Of a stretch of 38,907 nt of DNA, positions 18,800 through 26,185 are shown in pieces. This stretch comes from Streptomyces sparsogenes (lineage in GTDB: Bacteria > Actinomycetota > Actinomycetes > Streptomycetales > Streptomycetaceae). A model generated the notes under the pieces. It did not search any database. It saw nothing but the letters and a program-made list of their open reading frames with translations, and was not told the DNA's origin. The stretch is taken from the NCBI RefSeq assembly GCF_001704635.1, contig NZ_MAXF01000139.1:1-38907 (forward strand). The letters run 5' to 3'. The translations under genes and the position numbers were made by a program. Within the stretch, counting starts at the first letter, position 1. Each line of letters starts with the position of its first letter.

Positions 18800-20635
18800 T
18801 CAGCGCGCGCTCCGCGCGCCGCCCGCCCGGCTCGCCGACACGATCGCCTCCAGGATCACGGCGTCGATCCGCGCCGGGTCGTCCACCCGCTGTGCCGTGC
18901 CGCCGGTCGCCTCGGCGACGGCCTCGCACGCGGACAGATCGGCGTCCGGCCCGACCGCGACGGCGATCAGCGGCACCGGGCGGGCCGGGTCGGCGAGCCG
19001 GTTCAGCTCCTCGACCAGCGCCTCGCGCCCGATGCCGCCCTCGTCCTGGTCGGATCCGTCGGTCAGCACCACCACCGCGTTGAACCTGCCCTCCGCATAG
19101 CCCTCCCGGGCCTTCCGGTACGCCGCCAGCGTCGTGTCGTACAGCCCCGTCGCCCCGCCCCGCACCGGCTCCAGGGCGCCGAAGGCGGCCGTCAGCGCGT
19201 CGCGCTGGGTGGAGCCGTCCGGGCCGCGCCGGCCCAGCCTCCGGGTGGGGACCAGCTCCCGGTGGTCCCGGGCCCCGTCGAGCCGCCTGGAGAACTCCCA
19301 CAGCCCGATCTCGTCCTCCGCGGTGAACCGCGCCAGCGCCCGCAGCAGGGACGCCCTGGTGACATCCATCCGGGACTCCCCGCGCCGCCCGGGCACCGGG
19401 TCCGCCATGGACGCCGAGACGTCGACGACCGTGCTCAGCCGGGCGCTCTGCACGGTGATCGTCCACATGCCCAGCGCGGTGTCCAGTTCCGCGCCCGACG
19501 GCCCCGAGGCGGGGGCCACCCCGTAGGGCTGCGGAGCCCTGCCGCCCGCCGTACGCGTCACCGCCGCGACCGCCTCGCCTCCGGTCGGCCGGAAACCGTG
19601 CCCGGCGAGGATCCGCCGGCTGCCGCCCTCGGCCAGGAAGGTCAGGAAACGGGTGGCGGCGCGCGCCCGCGCGGTGGTGAGCGAGTCGTCGTTCAGGACC
19701 GTGTACGGGTAGTCGAGCCCGGCGGTGCCGTCCTCGGGGTAGAACAGCCGGAGCCGAGGGGCGCCCCCGGCCCGCGCGTTGTGGCGGTAGGCGGCCTGCT
19801 CGGACAGGATCAGGGCCTGATTGCGCCGCGGATTCCCCTCCTCCGCGCCCGAGTCGTCGCGCGGCAGCGTGGTCAGCGCCTGCTCGTCACTGTCGGAGGT
19901 CCGCTCGGCGAGGGATCTCGCGGTGGCGGCGGTCCGGGCCTCGGCCCCGCCGCCCTTCCCCGCGCCGCCGCCCTCCTCGGCCATCGACGCGTTGACGCGG
20001 GCCAGCGCGAGCAGCCCGGTGGCGCTGCGCGCCGGGTCCGCGGACCCCAGCCGCAGATCCTCGCCGCCGGTCGCCGCCGCGGCCAGCCGGGCCCAGCTGT
20101 ACCTCTTCCCCGGCCAGCCGAGCCGCTCGGCGGCCGACGGCGTCGCGGCCACCGCCACCGGCGAGGAGGCCACACCGCCGAGCGTGTCCAGGGGGACGGA
20201 GGCGGTGGGGGAGGACGCCGCGCGGTCCACCCACAGGCTGGAGTCCGGCAGCCACACCTGGAAGCCCGGGTCCCGGCTGTCGTCGCCGAGCGCGCCGGCC
20301 ACCTCGTACGACTCCCGGCTGGTGACCTTCACATCGAGGCAGCGGCCGTCGGACCGCACACCGGTGGCCCGGGCCCGCTCGGCGACCTCGCGCAGCGCCG
20401 GGGCGATGTCCGGGGAGGCGGCCACCCCGAGGCGCACGGAGTCGCTCGCGCAGGACGCCATCGGCGACAGCAACTCGCCGCGCAGCGCCAGCGCGGCACC
20501 GGTGGCCAGGACGAGCGCGAGCGCGGTGGAGATCGCGACGGTCCGGCGGCGCGCGGCGGACCCCGACCGTTTAGGGTCCTGCCGTGGTGAGTGCTCCGGA
20601 CCGGCCGAGTCCTCGGGCAGGCTGTGGCGTCCCAT
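18800..20635 (-). CDS. Substrate-binding plus von Willebrand factor A domain membrane-anchored protein
   Basis: A 611-residue exported protein. A basic tail (about 1-32) precedes one hydrophobic helix (TVAISTALALVLATGAALAL). Then comes a periplasmic-binding-protein type II-like domain (about 65-370) with a phosphate/tungstate-binder character, followed by a VWA domain (about 390-605). The MIDAS motif is D405-V-S407-A-S409, T501/T502 (LYDTT) and VLTDGSDQD, so metal binding looks intact. The ATG at 20635 has AGGAGA at 8 nt. Such fusions occur across actinobacteria and resemble the chloride/amino-acid-binding plus VWA pairs of unknown role. It may sense a small ligand at the cell surface and bind a partner through the VWA domain. 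Confidence 0.83.
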   Translation of the reverse strand: MGRHSLPEDSAGPEHSPRQDPKRSGSAARRRTVAISTALALVLATGAALALRGELLSPMASCASDSVRLGVAASPDIAPALREVAERARATGVRSDGRCLDVKVTSRESYEVAGALGDDSRDPGFQVWLPDSSLWVDRAASSPTASVPLDTLGGVASSPVAVAATPSAAERLGWPGKRYSWARLAAAATGGEDLRLGSADPARSATGLLALARVNASMAEEGGGAGKGGGAEARTAATARSLAERTSDSDEQALTTLPRDDSGAEEGNPRRNQALILSEQAAYRHNARAGGAPRLRLFYPEDGTAGLDYPYTVLNDDSLTTARARAATRFLTFLAEGGSRRILAGHGFRPTGGEAVAAVTRTAGGRAPQPYGVAPASGPSGAELDTALGMWTITVQSARLSTVVDVSASMADPVPGRRGESRMDVTRASLLRALARFTAEDEIGLWEFSRRLDGARDHRELVPTRRLGRRGPDGSTQRDALTAAFGALEPVRGGATGLYDTTLAAYRKAREGYAEGRFNAVVVLTDGSDQDEGGIGREALVEELNRLADPARPVPLIAVAVGPDADLSACEAVAEATGGTAQRVDDPARIDAVILEAIVSASRAGGARSAR

Positions 20636-20789
20636 GGGCTGCGTCTCCTGTGAAGATGAAGCTGTCAGGAGGGAGGCGCGCCAGGCGGACGGCGCCCTTC
20701 CCTGCCGGTCGCGCGTCTTCGGAACTCCTTTCGAGACCCTAGCGGCCCGGGACCACCGACGATGCGGAAAAGCGGAACTGGAGGCAGGG

Positions 20790-21590
20790 GTGCAGTCACA
20801 CGCGCGCGACATGGAGCTTTCCCCGCCCGGGGGCAAGCTCTCGGAACGCGGCCTGCGGCATGAGACGCTGCTGGTACTGGCCTTGTCGCTCGGTGCGAGC
20901 GGTGTGTCGGCGCTGATCAGTTTCATCGGCTCGGTCACCGCGCCCGGCGGGCTGAAGGACAAGGCGGCCACGCTCAACGCCTCCCACGCGCCGGGCAGGC
21001 CCTGGCTCGACCTGGCCTGGCAGCTCTTCGGGATCGCCACCGCGCTGGTGCCGGTCGCGCTGGTGGCCCATCTGCTGCTGCGCGAGGGCGCCGGGCTGCG
21101 CGCCATCGGCTTCGACCGGCGGCGCCCGGTCTTCGACCTGAGCCGGGGCGCCGCGGTGGCCGCCGGGATAGGCGGCACGGGGCTGCTGCTCTATCTCGGG
21201 GCGCGGGCCGCCGGGGCCAATCTGACGGTGGTGCCCGAGGCCCTGCCCGACGTGTGGTGGAAGATCCCCGTGCTGATCGCCTCCGCCGTGCAGAACGCCG
21301 TGCTGGAGGAGGTGATCGTCGTCGGCTATCTGCTGCGCAGGCTCGGGCAGCTGGGCTGGACGCCGATGGCCGCGCTGGTGGCGAGCTCGGTGCTGCGCGG
21401 CTCGTACCACCTCTACCAGGGCATCGGCGGCTTCTTCGGCAATATGGCGATGGGCGTGGTGTTCGTCCTCCTCTACCGCCGCTGGGGCCGGGTCGGGCCG
21501 CTGGTCGCCGCGCACGCGCTGATCGACATCGTGGCCTTCGTCGGATACGCCGCGCTGGCGGGCCGGGTGGACTGGCTCCCCACGGCCTGA
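20790..21590 (+). CDS. CPBP family intramembrane metalloprotease (CAAX-like)
   Basis: A 266-residue integral membrane protein with about six hydrophobic segments. The CPBP motifs are present: E173-E174 in LEEVIVVGYL, H207 in GSYHLYQG, and H242 in HALIDI. The arginine that usually follows the double glutamate (EExxxR) is V178 here. The GTG at 20790 has GGAGG at 20780-20784, which favours it over ATG 20811. Homologues cleave membrane substrates or act in bacteriocin immunity; no partner gene is nearby, so the substrate is unknown. It diverges from the VWA gene. Confidence 0.82.
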   Translation: MQSHARDMELSPPGGKLSERGLRHETLLVLALSLGASGVSALISFIGSVTAPGGLKDKAATLNASHAPGRPWLDLAWQLFGIATALVPVALVAHLLLREGAGLRAIGFDRRRPVFDLSRGAAVAAGIGGTGLLLYLGARAAGANLTVVPEALPDVWWKIPVLIASAVQNAVLEEVIVVGYLLRRLGQLGWTPMAALVASSVLRGSYHLYQGIGGFFGNMAMGVVFVLLYRRWGRVGPLVAAHALIDIVAFVGYAALAGRVDWLPTA

Positions 21591-21608
21591 CCGGCCTCCG
21601 GGAAGAAG

Positions 21609-22436
21609 CTACGCGAGCAACTCCCCCTCGATGACGGTGACCGCGGCGCCGGTCAGCAGCGTGCGGTCGCCGCGCAGCGCCGTACGGACCAGCCCGCCGC
21701 GGGCGGACGCCTGCAGTCCGGTCAGCTCGTCGCGGCCGAGGCGCGCGGACCAGAAGGGCGCGAGGGCGGTGTGCGCGCTGCCGGTCACCGGGTCCTCGCC
21801 GATGCCGCAGGCCGGGGCGAAGAAGCGCGAGACGAAGTCGTAGCCGCGGGCCGGGTCCTCGGCGGCCGCGGTCACGGCACAGCCCCGGGGGCCGGTCCGC
21901 GCGAGCGCGGTGAGGTCCGGGGCCAGCCTGTGCACGGCCGACTCGTCGGCCACCTCCACGACGAGGTAGTCGATGTACGGGCCGGCCTGGTGGACGGACC
22001 GGACCTCGGCGCCGAGCGCGCCGACGACGGCGCCGGCCGCGTCCTGGGCCACGTCGAGCGCGGTCAGCCGCGCGGTGGGGAAGTCCAGGGTGATCATGCC
22101 GCTGTCGCCGGCCGTCGCCGAGAGCACCCCGCTGAGAGTGGCGAAGCGGACCGTGCCGGTCGCGGCGCCCGTGGTGCCCAGCACATGGGCGGTGGCCAGG
22201 GTGGCGTGGCCGCACATCCGCGCCTCGGTGACCGGGGTGAACCAGCGCAGCGCCCAGTCGGCCTCCGCGCCCTCGGGCAGTGGGTGGGCGAACGCGGTCT
22301 CGGACAGGTTGACCTCGGCGGCGATCCGCTGCAGCCGGTCGTCCTCGGGGAAGGCGCCGGTGTCGAGGAGGACGACTCCGGCCGGGTTGCCGGCGAAGGG
22401 GCGGTCGGTGAAGGCGTCGACGATTCGGATGCGCAT
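21609..22436 (-). CDS. PhzF family epimerase/isomerase
   Basis: A 275-residue enzyme of the PhzF fold. The catalytic glutamate is E46 in NLSETAFA, and MRIRIVDAFTDRPFAGNPAGVV is the usual N-terminus, with RWFTPVTEARMCGHATLATA and GIGEDPVTGSAH (catalytic-pocket DP-TGSAH) further on. The family performs metal-free isomerisation; outside phenazine clusters its substrates are mostly unknown. The start ATG 22436 is the first compatible with the family's N-terminus. No phenazine genes are nearby. A GC hairpin at 22451-22470 separates it from the upstream SRPBCC gene. Confidence 0.88.
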   Translation of the reverse strand: MRIRIVDAFTDRPFAGNPAGVVLLDTGAFPEDDRLQRIAAEVNLSETAFAHPLPEGAEADWALRWFTPVTEARMCGHATLATAHVLGTTGAATGTVRFATLSGVLSATAGDSGMITLDFPTARLTALDVAQDAAGAVVGALGAEVRSVHQAGPYIDYLVVEVADESAVHRLAPDLTALARTGPRGCAVTAAAEDPARGYDFVSRFFAPACGIGEDPVTGSAHTALAPFWSARLGRDELTGLQASARGGLVRTALRGDRTLLTGAAVTVIEGELLA

Positions 22437-22450
22437 GGGGTGACCGTAGG

Positions 22451-22470
22451 GGCCGGCGGGCGCGCCGGCC
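22451..22470 (-). terminator. Hairpin after the SRPBCC gene
   Basis: An 8-bp perfect stem GGCCGGCG/CGCCGGCC with a 4-nt loop lies 28 nt past the SRPBCC stop codon and just before the PhzF start. It has no U-tract. Confidence 0.4.
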
Positions 22471-22497
22471 ATGGCCAATCGCGGCAGGGTGGACCCC

Positions 22498-22926
22498 TCA
22501 GGTGACCAGCCCGGCGAGCCTGCGCAGCGATTCGTTGAGGGCGGCGGCCGCCGAGTCCTTGAGCTTCCCGGACATGAGGGAGATCGCGGCGCCGGTGAAC
22601 TCGCTGTCGGCGCGGACTGTCGTGGCGTCGCCGTCCGGGGTGAGGGAGTACCGCATGGCCAGGCTCACCCCCATGGGCCCCTTGCCCCGGGTGGCGAGCA
22701 GCCGGGCCGGCTCGCAGGCCTCGACGGTCCAGGCCACTTCGGCCGGAAACCCCATCAGCTTCATGTTCTCCTGGTAGACCGTCCCCACCTCGAGCGAGGC
22801 GGGGCCGCCCCCGGGGAAGCCGGTGTGCATGGCGTTCCACTGGCCGTACGAGGAGAAGTCCGTCAGCCCGGCCCACACCTTCTCGGGCGGTGCCTCGATG
22901 CGCGCCTGGGCGCTGACCTCGGCCAT
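22498..22926 (-). CDS. SRPBCC (polyketide cyclase/START-fold) family protein
   Basis: A 142-residue soluble protein with a START-like fold. The N-terminus VSAQARIEAPPEKVWAGLTD is the usual SRPBCC first strand and helix, and FSSYGQWNAMH is the equivalent of the usual FxxWPxW segment. The family binds hydrophobic ligands; activity is not predictable from sequence. GGAAGG lies about 7 nt before the ATG. A perfect palindrome upstream (23040-23056) is a likely operator. Confidence 0.82.
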   Translation of the reverse strand: MAEVSAQARIEAPPEKVWAGLTDFSSYGQWNAMHTGFPGGGPASLEVGTVYQENMKLMGFPAEVAWTVEACEPARLLATRGKGPMGVSLAMRYSLTPDGDATTVRADSEFTGAAISLMSGKLKDSAAAALNESLRRLAGLVT

Positions 22927-23039
22927 GGGACCACCCTTCCGCGGAATTCCGCGACGATCAGGTCGATGGGCTGGCACGCCGCGGCTCGGGTGCCCCGGCG
23001 GTGTCGCGCAACGTAGCCCCGGTGCCTCGAACATTCAAT

Positions 23040-23056
23040 ACTGACGGGTCGTCAGT
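23040..23056. promoter_or_regulatory. Palindromic operator upstream of SRPBCC and EamA genes
   Basis: ACTGACG-GGT-CGTCAGT is a perfect 7-bp-arm palindrome in the divergent spacer. It has the shape of a TetR-family site. No TetR gene lies in the window, so any regulator acts from elsewhere. Confidence 0.55.
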
Positions 23057-23093
23057 TCCGGTCGGGCGGCGGGGTGCGCCAGCAGTCAACGAC

Positions 23094-23123
23094 GTGACGG
23101 TCCTGTCGGCGAGCTGACATGAT
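23094..23123 (+). promoter_or_regulatory. Candidate promoter of the EamA gene
   Basis: GTGACG (23094-23099) and CATGAT (23118-23123) are 18 nt apart. The start codon at 23130 falls at the expected first base of the RNA and has no ribosome site, so the message would be leaderless. Confidence 0.4.
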
Positions 23124-23129
23124 GACGCA

Positions 23130-24140
23130 ATGCACGACACTCAGGGGCAGGGTCCGGGCCGGACGAGAAACGCGGGGCTGGGGCTCGCGCTCGTGTCGGC
23201 ATGCGCGTTCGGCGGGTCGGGGGTGGCGGCCAAACCGCTGATCGAGGCGGGTCTGGAACCGCTCCACGTCACCTGGCTGCGGGTGGCGGGCGCCGCCCTC
23301 GTCATGCTCCCGGTCGCCTGGCGCCACCGGGACCTGCCCGCCCGCCGCCCCGCCCTGCTGGTGGGGTTCGGGCTGCTGGCCGTGGCGGGGGTGCAGGCCT
23401 GCTACTTCGGCGCGCTCTCCCGCATCCCGGTGGGTGTCGCGCTGCTCGTCGAATATCTGGCCCCCGCCCTGGTGCTCGGCTGGGTGCGGTTCGTCCAGCG
23501 GCGGCCGGTGAGCGGCGCCGCCGCGGTGGGGGTCGTCCTCGCGGTCGGCGGGCTGGCCTGTGTGGTGGAGGTCTGGTCGGGGCTGCGGTTCGACGCGGTG
23601 GGGCTGCTGCTCGCCCTGGCGGCCGCCTGCTGCCAGGTCGGCTACTTCGTCCTGTCCGACCACGGCAGCGACGGCGAGGACGCCGCGGATCCGCTGGGCG
23701 TCATCGCGCACGGGCTGCTGGTCGGCATGGTGGCGCTGACCGTCGTGGCGCGCCCGTGGGACCTGGACTGGTCGGTGCTGGCCGGCCGGGCCGACCTGGC
23801 GGGGGCGCGGGTGCCGGCTGTGCTGCTGCTCGGGTGGATCGTCCTGGTGGCGACGGTGGTCGCCTATCTCACCGGGGTCCTCTCGGTGCGCAGGCTGTCG
23901 CCGCAGGTGGCCGGGGTGGTGGCGTGCCTGGAGGCGGTCGTGGCGACCGTGCTGGCGTGGGTGCTGCTGAGCGAACACCTCTCGCTGCCGCAGGTGGTGG
24001 GCGGCGCGGTGGTGCTGGCCGGGGCGTTCATCGCGCAGACCTCGGCGCCGAAGGCGGCCGTGGCCGAGCCGGTGGCCGGATCGGCGCCCCTCGCCGCGGC
24101 CGAGGGCGCCGACCGGTCGGGCTTCGTCAGCGGCGGGTGA
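23130..24140 (+). CDS. EamA/DMT superfamily transporter
   Basis: A 336-residue membrane protein with ten predicted helices in two EamA halves. Typical sequence: ALVSACAFGGSGVAAKPLIEAG in helix one, TWLRVAGAALVMLP, then a second half with GWIVLVATVVAYLTGVLSVRRL and VACLEAVVATVLAWVLLSEHL, the latter containing the family's glutamate near a TM end. It probably exports a small metabolite or amino acid; the substrate cannot be told from sequence. The C-terminal 30 residues are a soluble Ala/Pro tail. The start appears leaderless. The gene overlaps the convergent PPOX gene by 14 nt. Confidence 0.85.
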   Translation: MHDTQGQGPGRTRNAGLGLALVSACAFGGSGVAAKPLIEAGLEPLHVTWLRVAGAALVMLPVAWRHRDLPARRPALLVGFGLLAVAGVQACYFGALSRIPVGVALLVEYLAPALVLGWVRFVQRRPVSGAAAVGVVLAVGGLACVVEVWSGLRFDAVGLLLALAAACCQVGYFVLSDHGSDGEDAADPLGVIAHGLLVGMVALTVVARPWDLDWSVLAGRADLAGARVPAVLLLGWIVLVATVVAYLTGVLSVRRLSPQVAGVVACLEAVVATVLAWVLLSEHLSLPQVVGGAVVLAGAFIAQTSAPKAAVAEPVAGSAPLAAAEGADRSGFVSGG

Positions 24141-24804
24141 GGTAGGCGGGCACGGGCGTGTCGGCCGGCAGGTCGTCGGCGGGCACCGGCGCGCCGTAGG
24201 TGCGCGCGACCGGCAGTACGCCGCTCCAGTAGGGGAGCGCGAGGTCCTCGGGCTCGTCGTTCGGGCCGCCGGTGCGCACCTTCGCGGAGACCTCGGCGAG
24301 GTCCAGGACGAGGACGGCGGTGGCGGCGAGTTCCTTGGCGTTGGCCGGCCGGGAGTCGGCGGCCCGGCCGGGCACCACGTGGTCGACCAGGGCGTCGAGC
24401 GCGGCGGCGCGCTCGGTGGGGTCGGTCACCTGGCGGGCGGTGCCGTGCACCACCACCGAGCGGTAGTTGATGGAGTGGTGGAAGGCGGAGCGGGCCAGGA
24501 CCAGCCCGTCGACATGGGTGACGGTCAGGCACACCGGCAGGCCGGGGTCCTCGGCGCCGCCCGCCATCCGCAGCGGGCGGGAGCCGGTCGAGCCGTGCAC
24601 ATACAGCCGCTCGCCCACCCGGCCGTACAGGGTCGGCAGGACCACGGGGGCGCCGTCGCGGACGAAGCCCAGATGGCAGACGTACCCCTCGTCGAGTATC
24701 GAGTGCACCAGCTCCCGGTCGTACGAGGCCCGCTCGCGGGACCGGGTGGGCACCGTCCGGTCGGTCGGCTGGTAGGCGTCCGGGGTGGCGCTCGCGACGG
24801 TCAT
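24127..24804 (-). CDS. Pyridoxamine 5'-phosphate oxidase-fold flavoprotein (NimA-like)
   Basis: A 225-residue FMN-binding split-barrel protein. Motifs include GYVCHLGFVRDGAPVVLPTLYG (residues of about 40-61), LYVHGSTGSRPLRMA (about 66-80), SAFHHSINYRSVVVHG (about 105-120). It resembles the NimA/5-nitroimidazole reductase-like branch rather than true PdxH. The ATG at 24804 has AAAGGAG at good spacing. It is divergent from a MocR gene with a palindrome between them; MocR proteins bind PLP, so control by a PLP-related signal is a reasonable inference. Substrate unknown. Confidence 0.82.
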   Translation of the reverse strand: MTVASATPDAYQPTDRTVPTRSRERASYDRELVHSILDEGYVCHLGFVRDGAPVVLPTLYGRVGERLYVHGSTGSRPLRMAGGAEDPGLPVCLTVTHVDGLVLARSAFHHSINYRSVVVHGTARQVTDPTERAAALDALVDHVVPGRAADSRPANAKELAATAVLVLDLAEVSAKVRTGGPNDEPEDLALPYWSGVLPVARTYGAPVPADDLPADTPVPAYLTRR

Positions 24805-24833
24805 TTGCCAACTCCTTTGAACTAGTGCAAAAT
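24805..24833 (+). promoter_or_regulatory. MocR promoter
   Basis: TTGCCA (24805-24810) and CAAAAT (24828-24833) are separated by 17 nt, which puts the first RNA base at about 24840-24841, exactly at the GTG start of the MocR gene. No ribosome site is present, so translation is probably leaderless. Confidence 0.6.
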
Positions 24834-24847
24834 CAACTTTGTGCTAG
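24822..24847. promoter_or_regulatory. Operator between the PPOX and MocR genes
   Basis: An imperfect inverted repeat, CTAGTGCAAA at 24822-24831 against TTTGTGCTAG at 24838-24847, overlaps the MocR -10 box and start codon and lies between the two divergent genes. It fits a site for the MocR protein itself. Confidence 0.55.
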
Positions 24848-26172
24848 GAGAGTATCGGATCGAAGGGCGCCGCGCAGCCGAGATCGCCGCGAGTGTGGAG
24901 CGCGCGGTGGGCACCGGTGACCTGGACCCGGGCCAACTGCTGCCGCCCATGCGCGAGTTGGCGGCACAGCTGGGCGTCAATCCCAATACCGTCGCCGCCG
25001 CCTACCGCTCGCTGCGGGACCGGGGAGTGATCGAGACCGCGGGCCGCAGGGGCAGCCGGGTGCGCGAGCGCCCCGCCATCACCTCCCGCGAGCTGATCCG
25101 CGTCGAGGCTCCCGAGGGCGTACGGGACCTCGGGGACGGCAACCCCGACCCCGCCCTGCTGCCCCCGCTCGGCGCGGCGCTCGCCGCGGCCGCCGCGCGG
25201 GCCGCCGAGCACCCGGCGCTGTACGGCACCCCCGAGGTCTCCCCGGAACTCGCCCGGGCGGCCCGCACCGCCCTCGACGCGGACGGGGTGCCGGACGGCC
25301 CCGTCGCCGTCACCTCCGGATCGCTGGACGCGATCGAGCGGGTGCTCGCCGCCCACCTGAGGCCCGGCGACGCGGTCGCGGTCGAGGACCCGGGCTGGGG
25401 CAGCCTGCTCGACCTGGTCCCCGCGCTGGGGCTGCGCCCCGTCCCCGTCGCGCTCGACGACGACGGGCCGCTGCCGGACCGGGTCGAGGAAGCGCTGGGC
25501 AAGGGGGCGCGGGCGCTGATCGTGACCTGCCGGGCGCAGAACCCGACCGGCGCCTCGGTGAGCGCCGCGCGCGCCCGCGATCTGCGCGCGGTGCTGGACC
25601 GCCATCCGGACACGCTGCTGATCGAGGACGACCACGGCCACGGCATCGTGGACCTGCCGCCGCACCCGCTGGCGGGGGGCACGGAGCACTGGGCGCTGGT
25701 CCGCTCCGCGGCCAAGGCGTACGGGCCCGATCTGCGCATCGCCCAGCTCACCGGTGACCGGGTCACCGTGGACCGGGTGCGCGGCCGGCAGCGGCTGGGC
25801 CCCGGCTGGGTCAGCCATCTGCTGCAGGACGCGCTGACGCATCTGTGGCGCACCGGCGCGGTGGACCCCGCGGCGGTCGCCGCCTCGTACGGCGCGCGGC
25901 GCGCGGCGCTGGTGCGGGCGCTGGGCGAGCGCGGGATCGCCGCCCATGGCCGGAGCGGGATGAACGTATGGGTGCCGGTCCCCGACGAGACGGGCGCCGT
26001 CGCCCGGCTGCTGCAGTCCGGCTGGGCGGTCGCGCCCGGGGCGCGGTTCCGGATCGCCTCGCCGCCCGGGGTGCGGCTGACCGTGTCCGCGCTGGCCATG
26101 GACGACATCGGTCCCCTCGCCGACGCGCTGGCGTCGGCGAGGGGACCGGCCCCGGCGGGGCGCTATGGCTGA
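24841..26172 (+). CDS. MocR-type GntR/aminotransferase regulator
   Basis: A 443-residue regulator. An N-terminal GntR winged helix (about 1-75; LLPPMRELAAQLGVNPNTVAAAYRSL in the recognition helix region) is fused to a type I aminotransferase-like domain (about 95-440) with the PLP lysine K292 in SAAKAYGPDLR and CRAQNPTGA near residue 236. MocR proteins use PLP, often with an amine, to switch DNA binding. GTG 24841 is chosen because the promoter places the RNA start there. It is divergent to a PPOX-fold gene, which it probably controls along with itself. An 18-bp hairpin sits in its last codons. Confidence 0.88.
   Translation: MLGEYRIEGRRAAEIAASVERAVGTGDLDPGQLLPPMRELAAQLGVNPNTVAAAYRSLRDRGVIETAGRRGSRVRERPAITSRELIRVEAPEGVRDLGDGNPDPALLPPLGAALAAAAARAAEHPALYGTPEVSPELARAARTALDADGVPDGPVAVTSGSLDAIERVLAAHLRPGDAVAVEDPGWGSLLDLVPALGLRPVPVALDDDGPLPDRVEEALGKGARALIVTCRAQNPTGASVSAARARDLRAVLDRHPDTLLIEDDHGHGIVDLPPHPLAGGTEHWALVRSAAKAYGPDLRIAQLTGDRVTVDRVRGRQRLGPGWVSHLLQDALTHLWRTGAVDPAAVAASYGARRAALVRALGERGIAAHGRSGMNVWVPVPDETGAVARLLQSGWAVAPGARFRIASPPGVRLTVSALAMDDIGPLADALASARGPAPAGRYG
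26109..26148 (+). terminator. 18-bp hairpin within the end of the MocR gene
   Basis: Left arm 26109-26126 and right arm 26131-26148 form a perfect 18-bp stem with a 4-nt GCTG loop, still inside the reading frame and about 22 nt before the stop codon. A second short stem (CGGGGCG/CGCCCCG) follows at 26156-26181. It may terminate the MocR message and protect against the convergent EamA transcript. Confidence 0.6.
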
Positions 26173-26185
26173 GCCGCCCCGGCCG

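Noticed and set aside
21609..22436. PhzF-like gene as evidence for phenazine production
   Set aside because: Single PhzF-family genes are common outside phenazine clusters and no other phz genes are seen.
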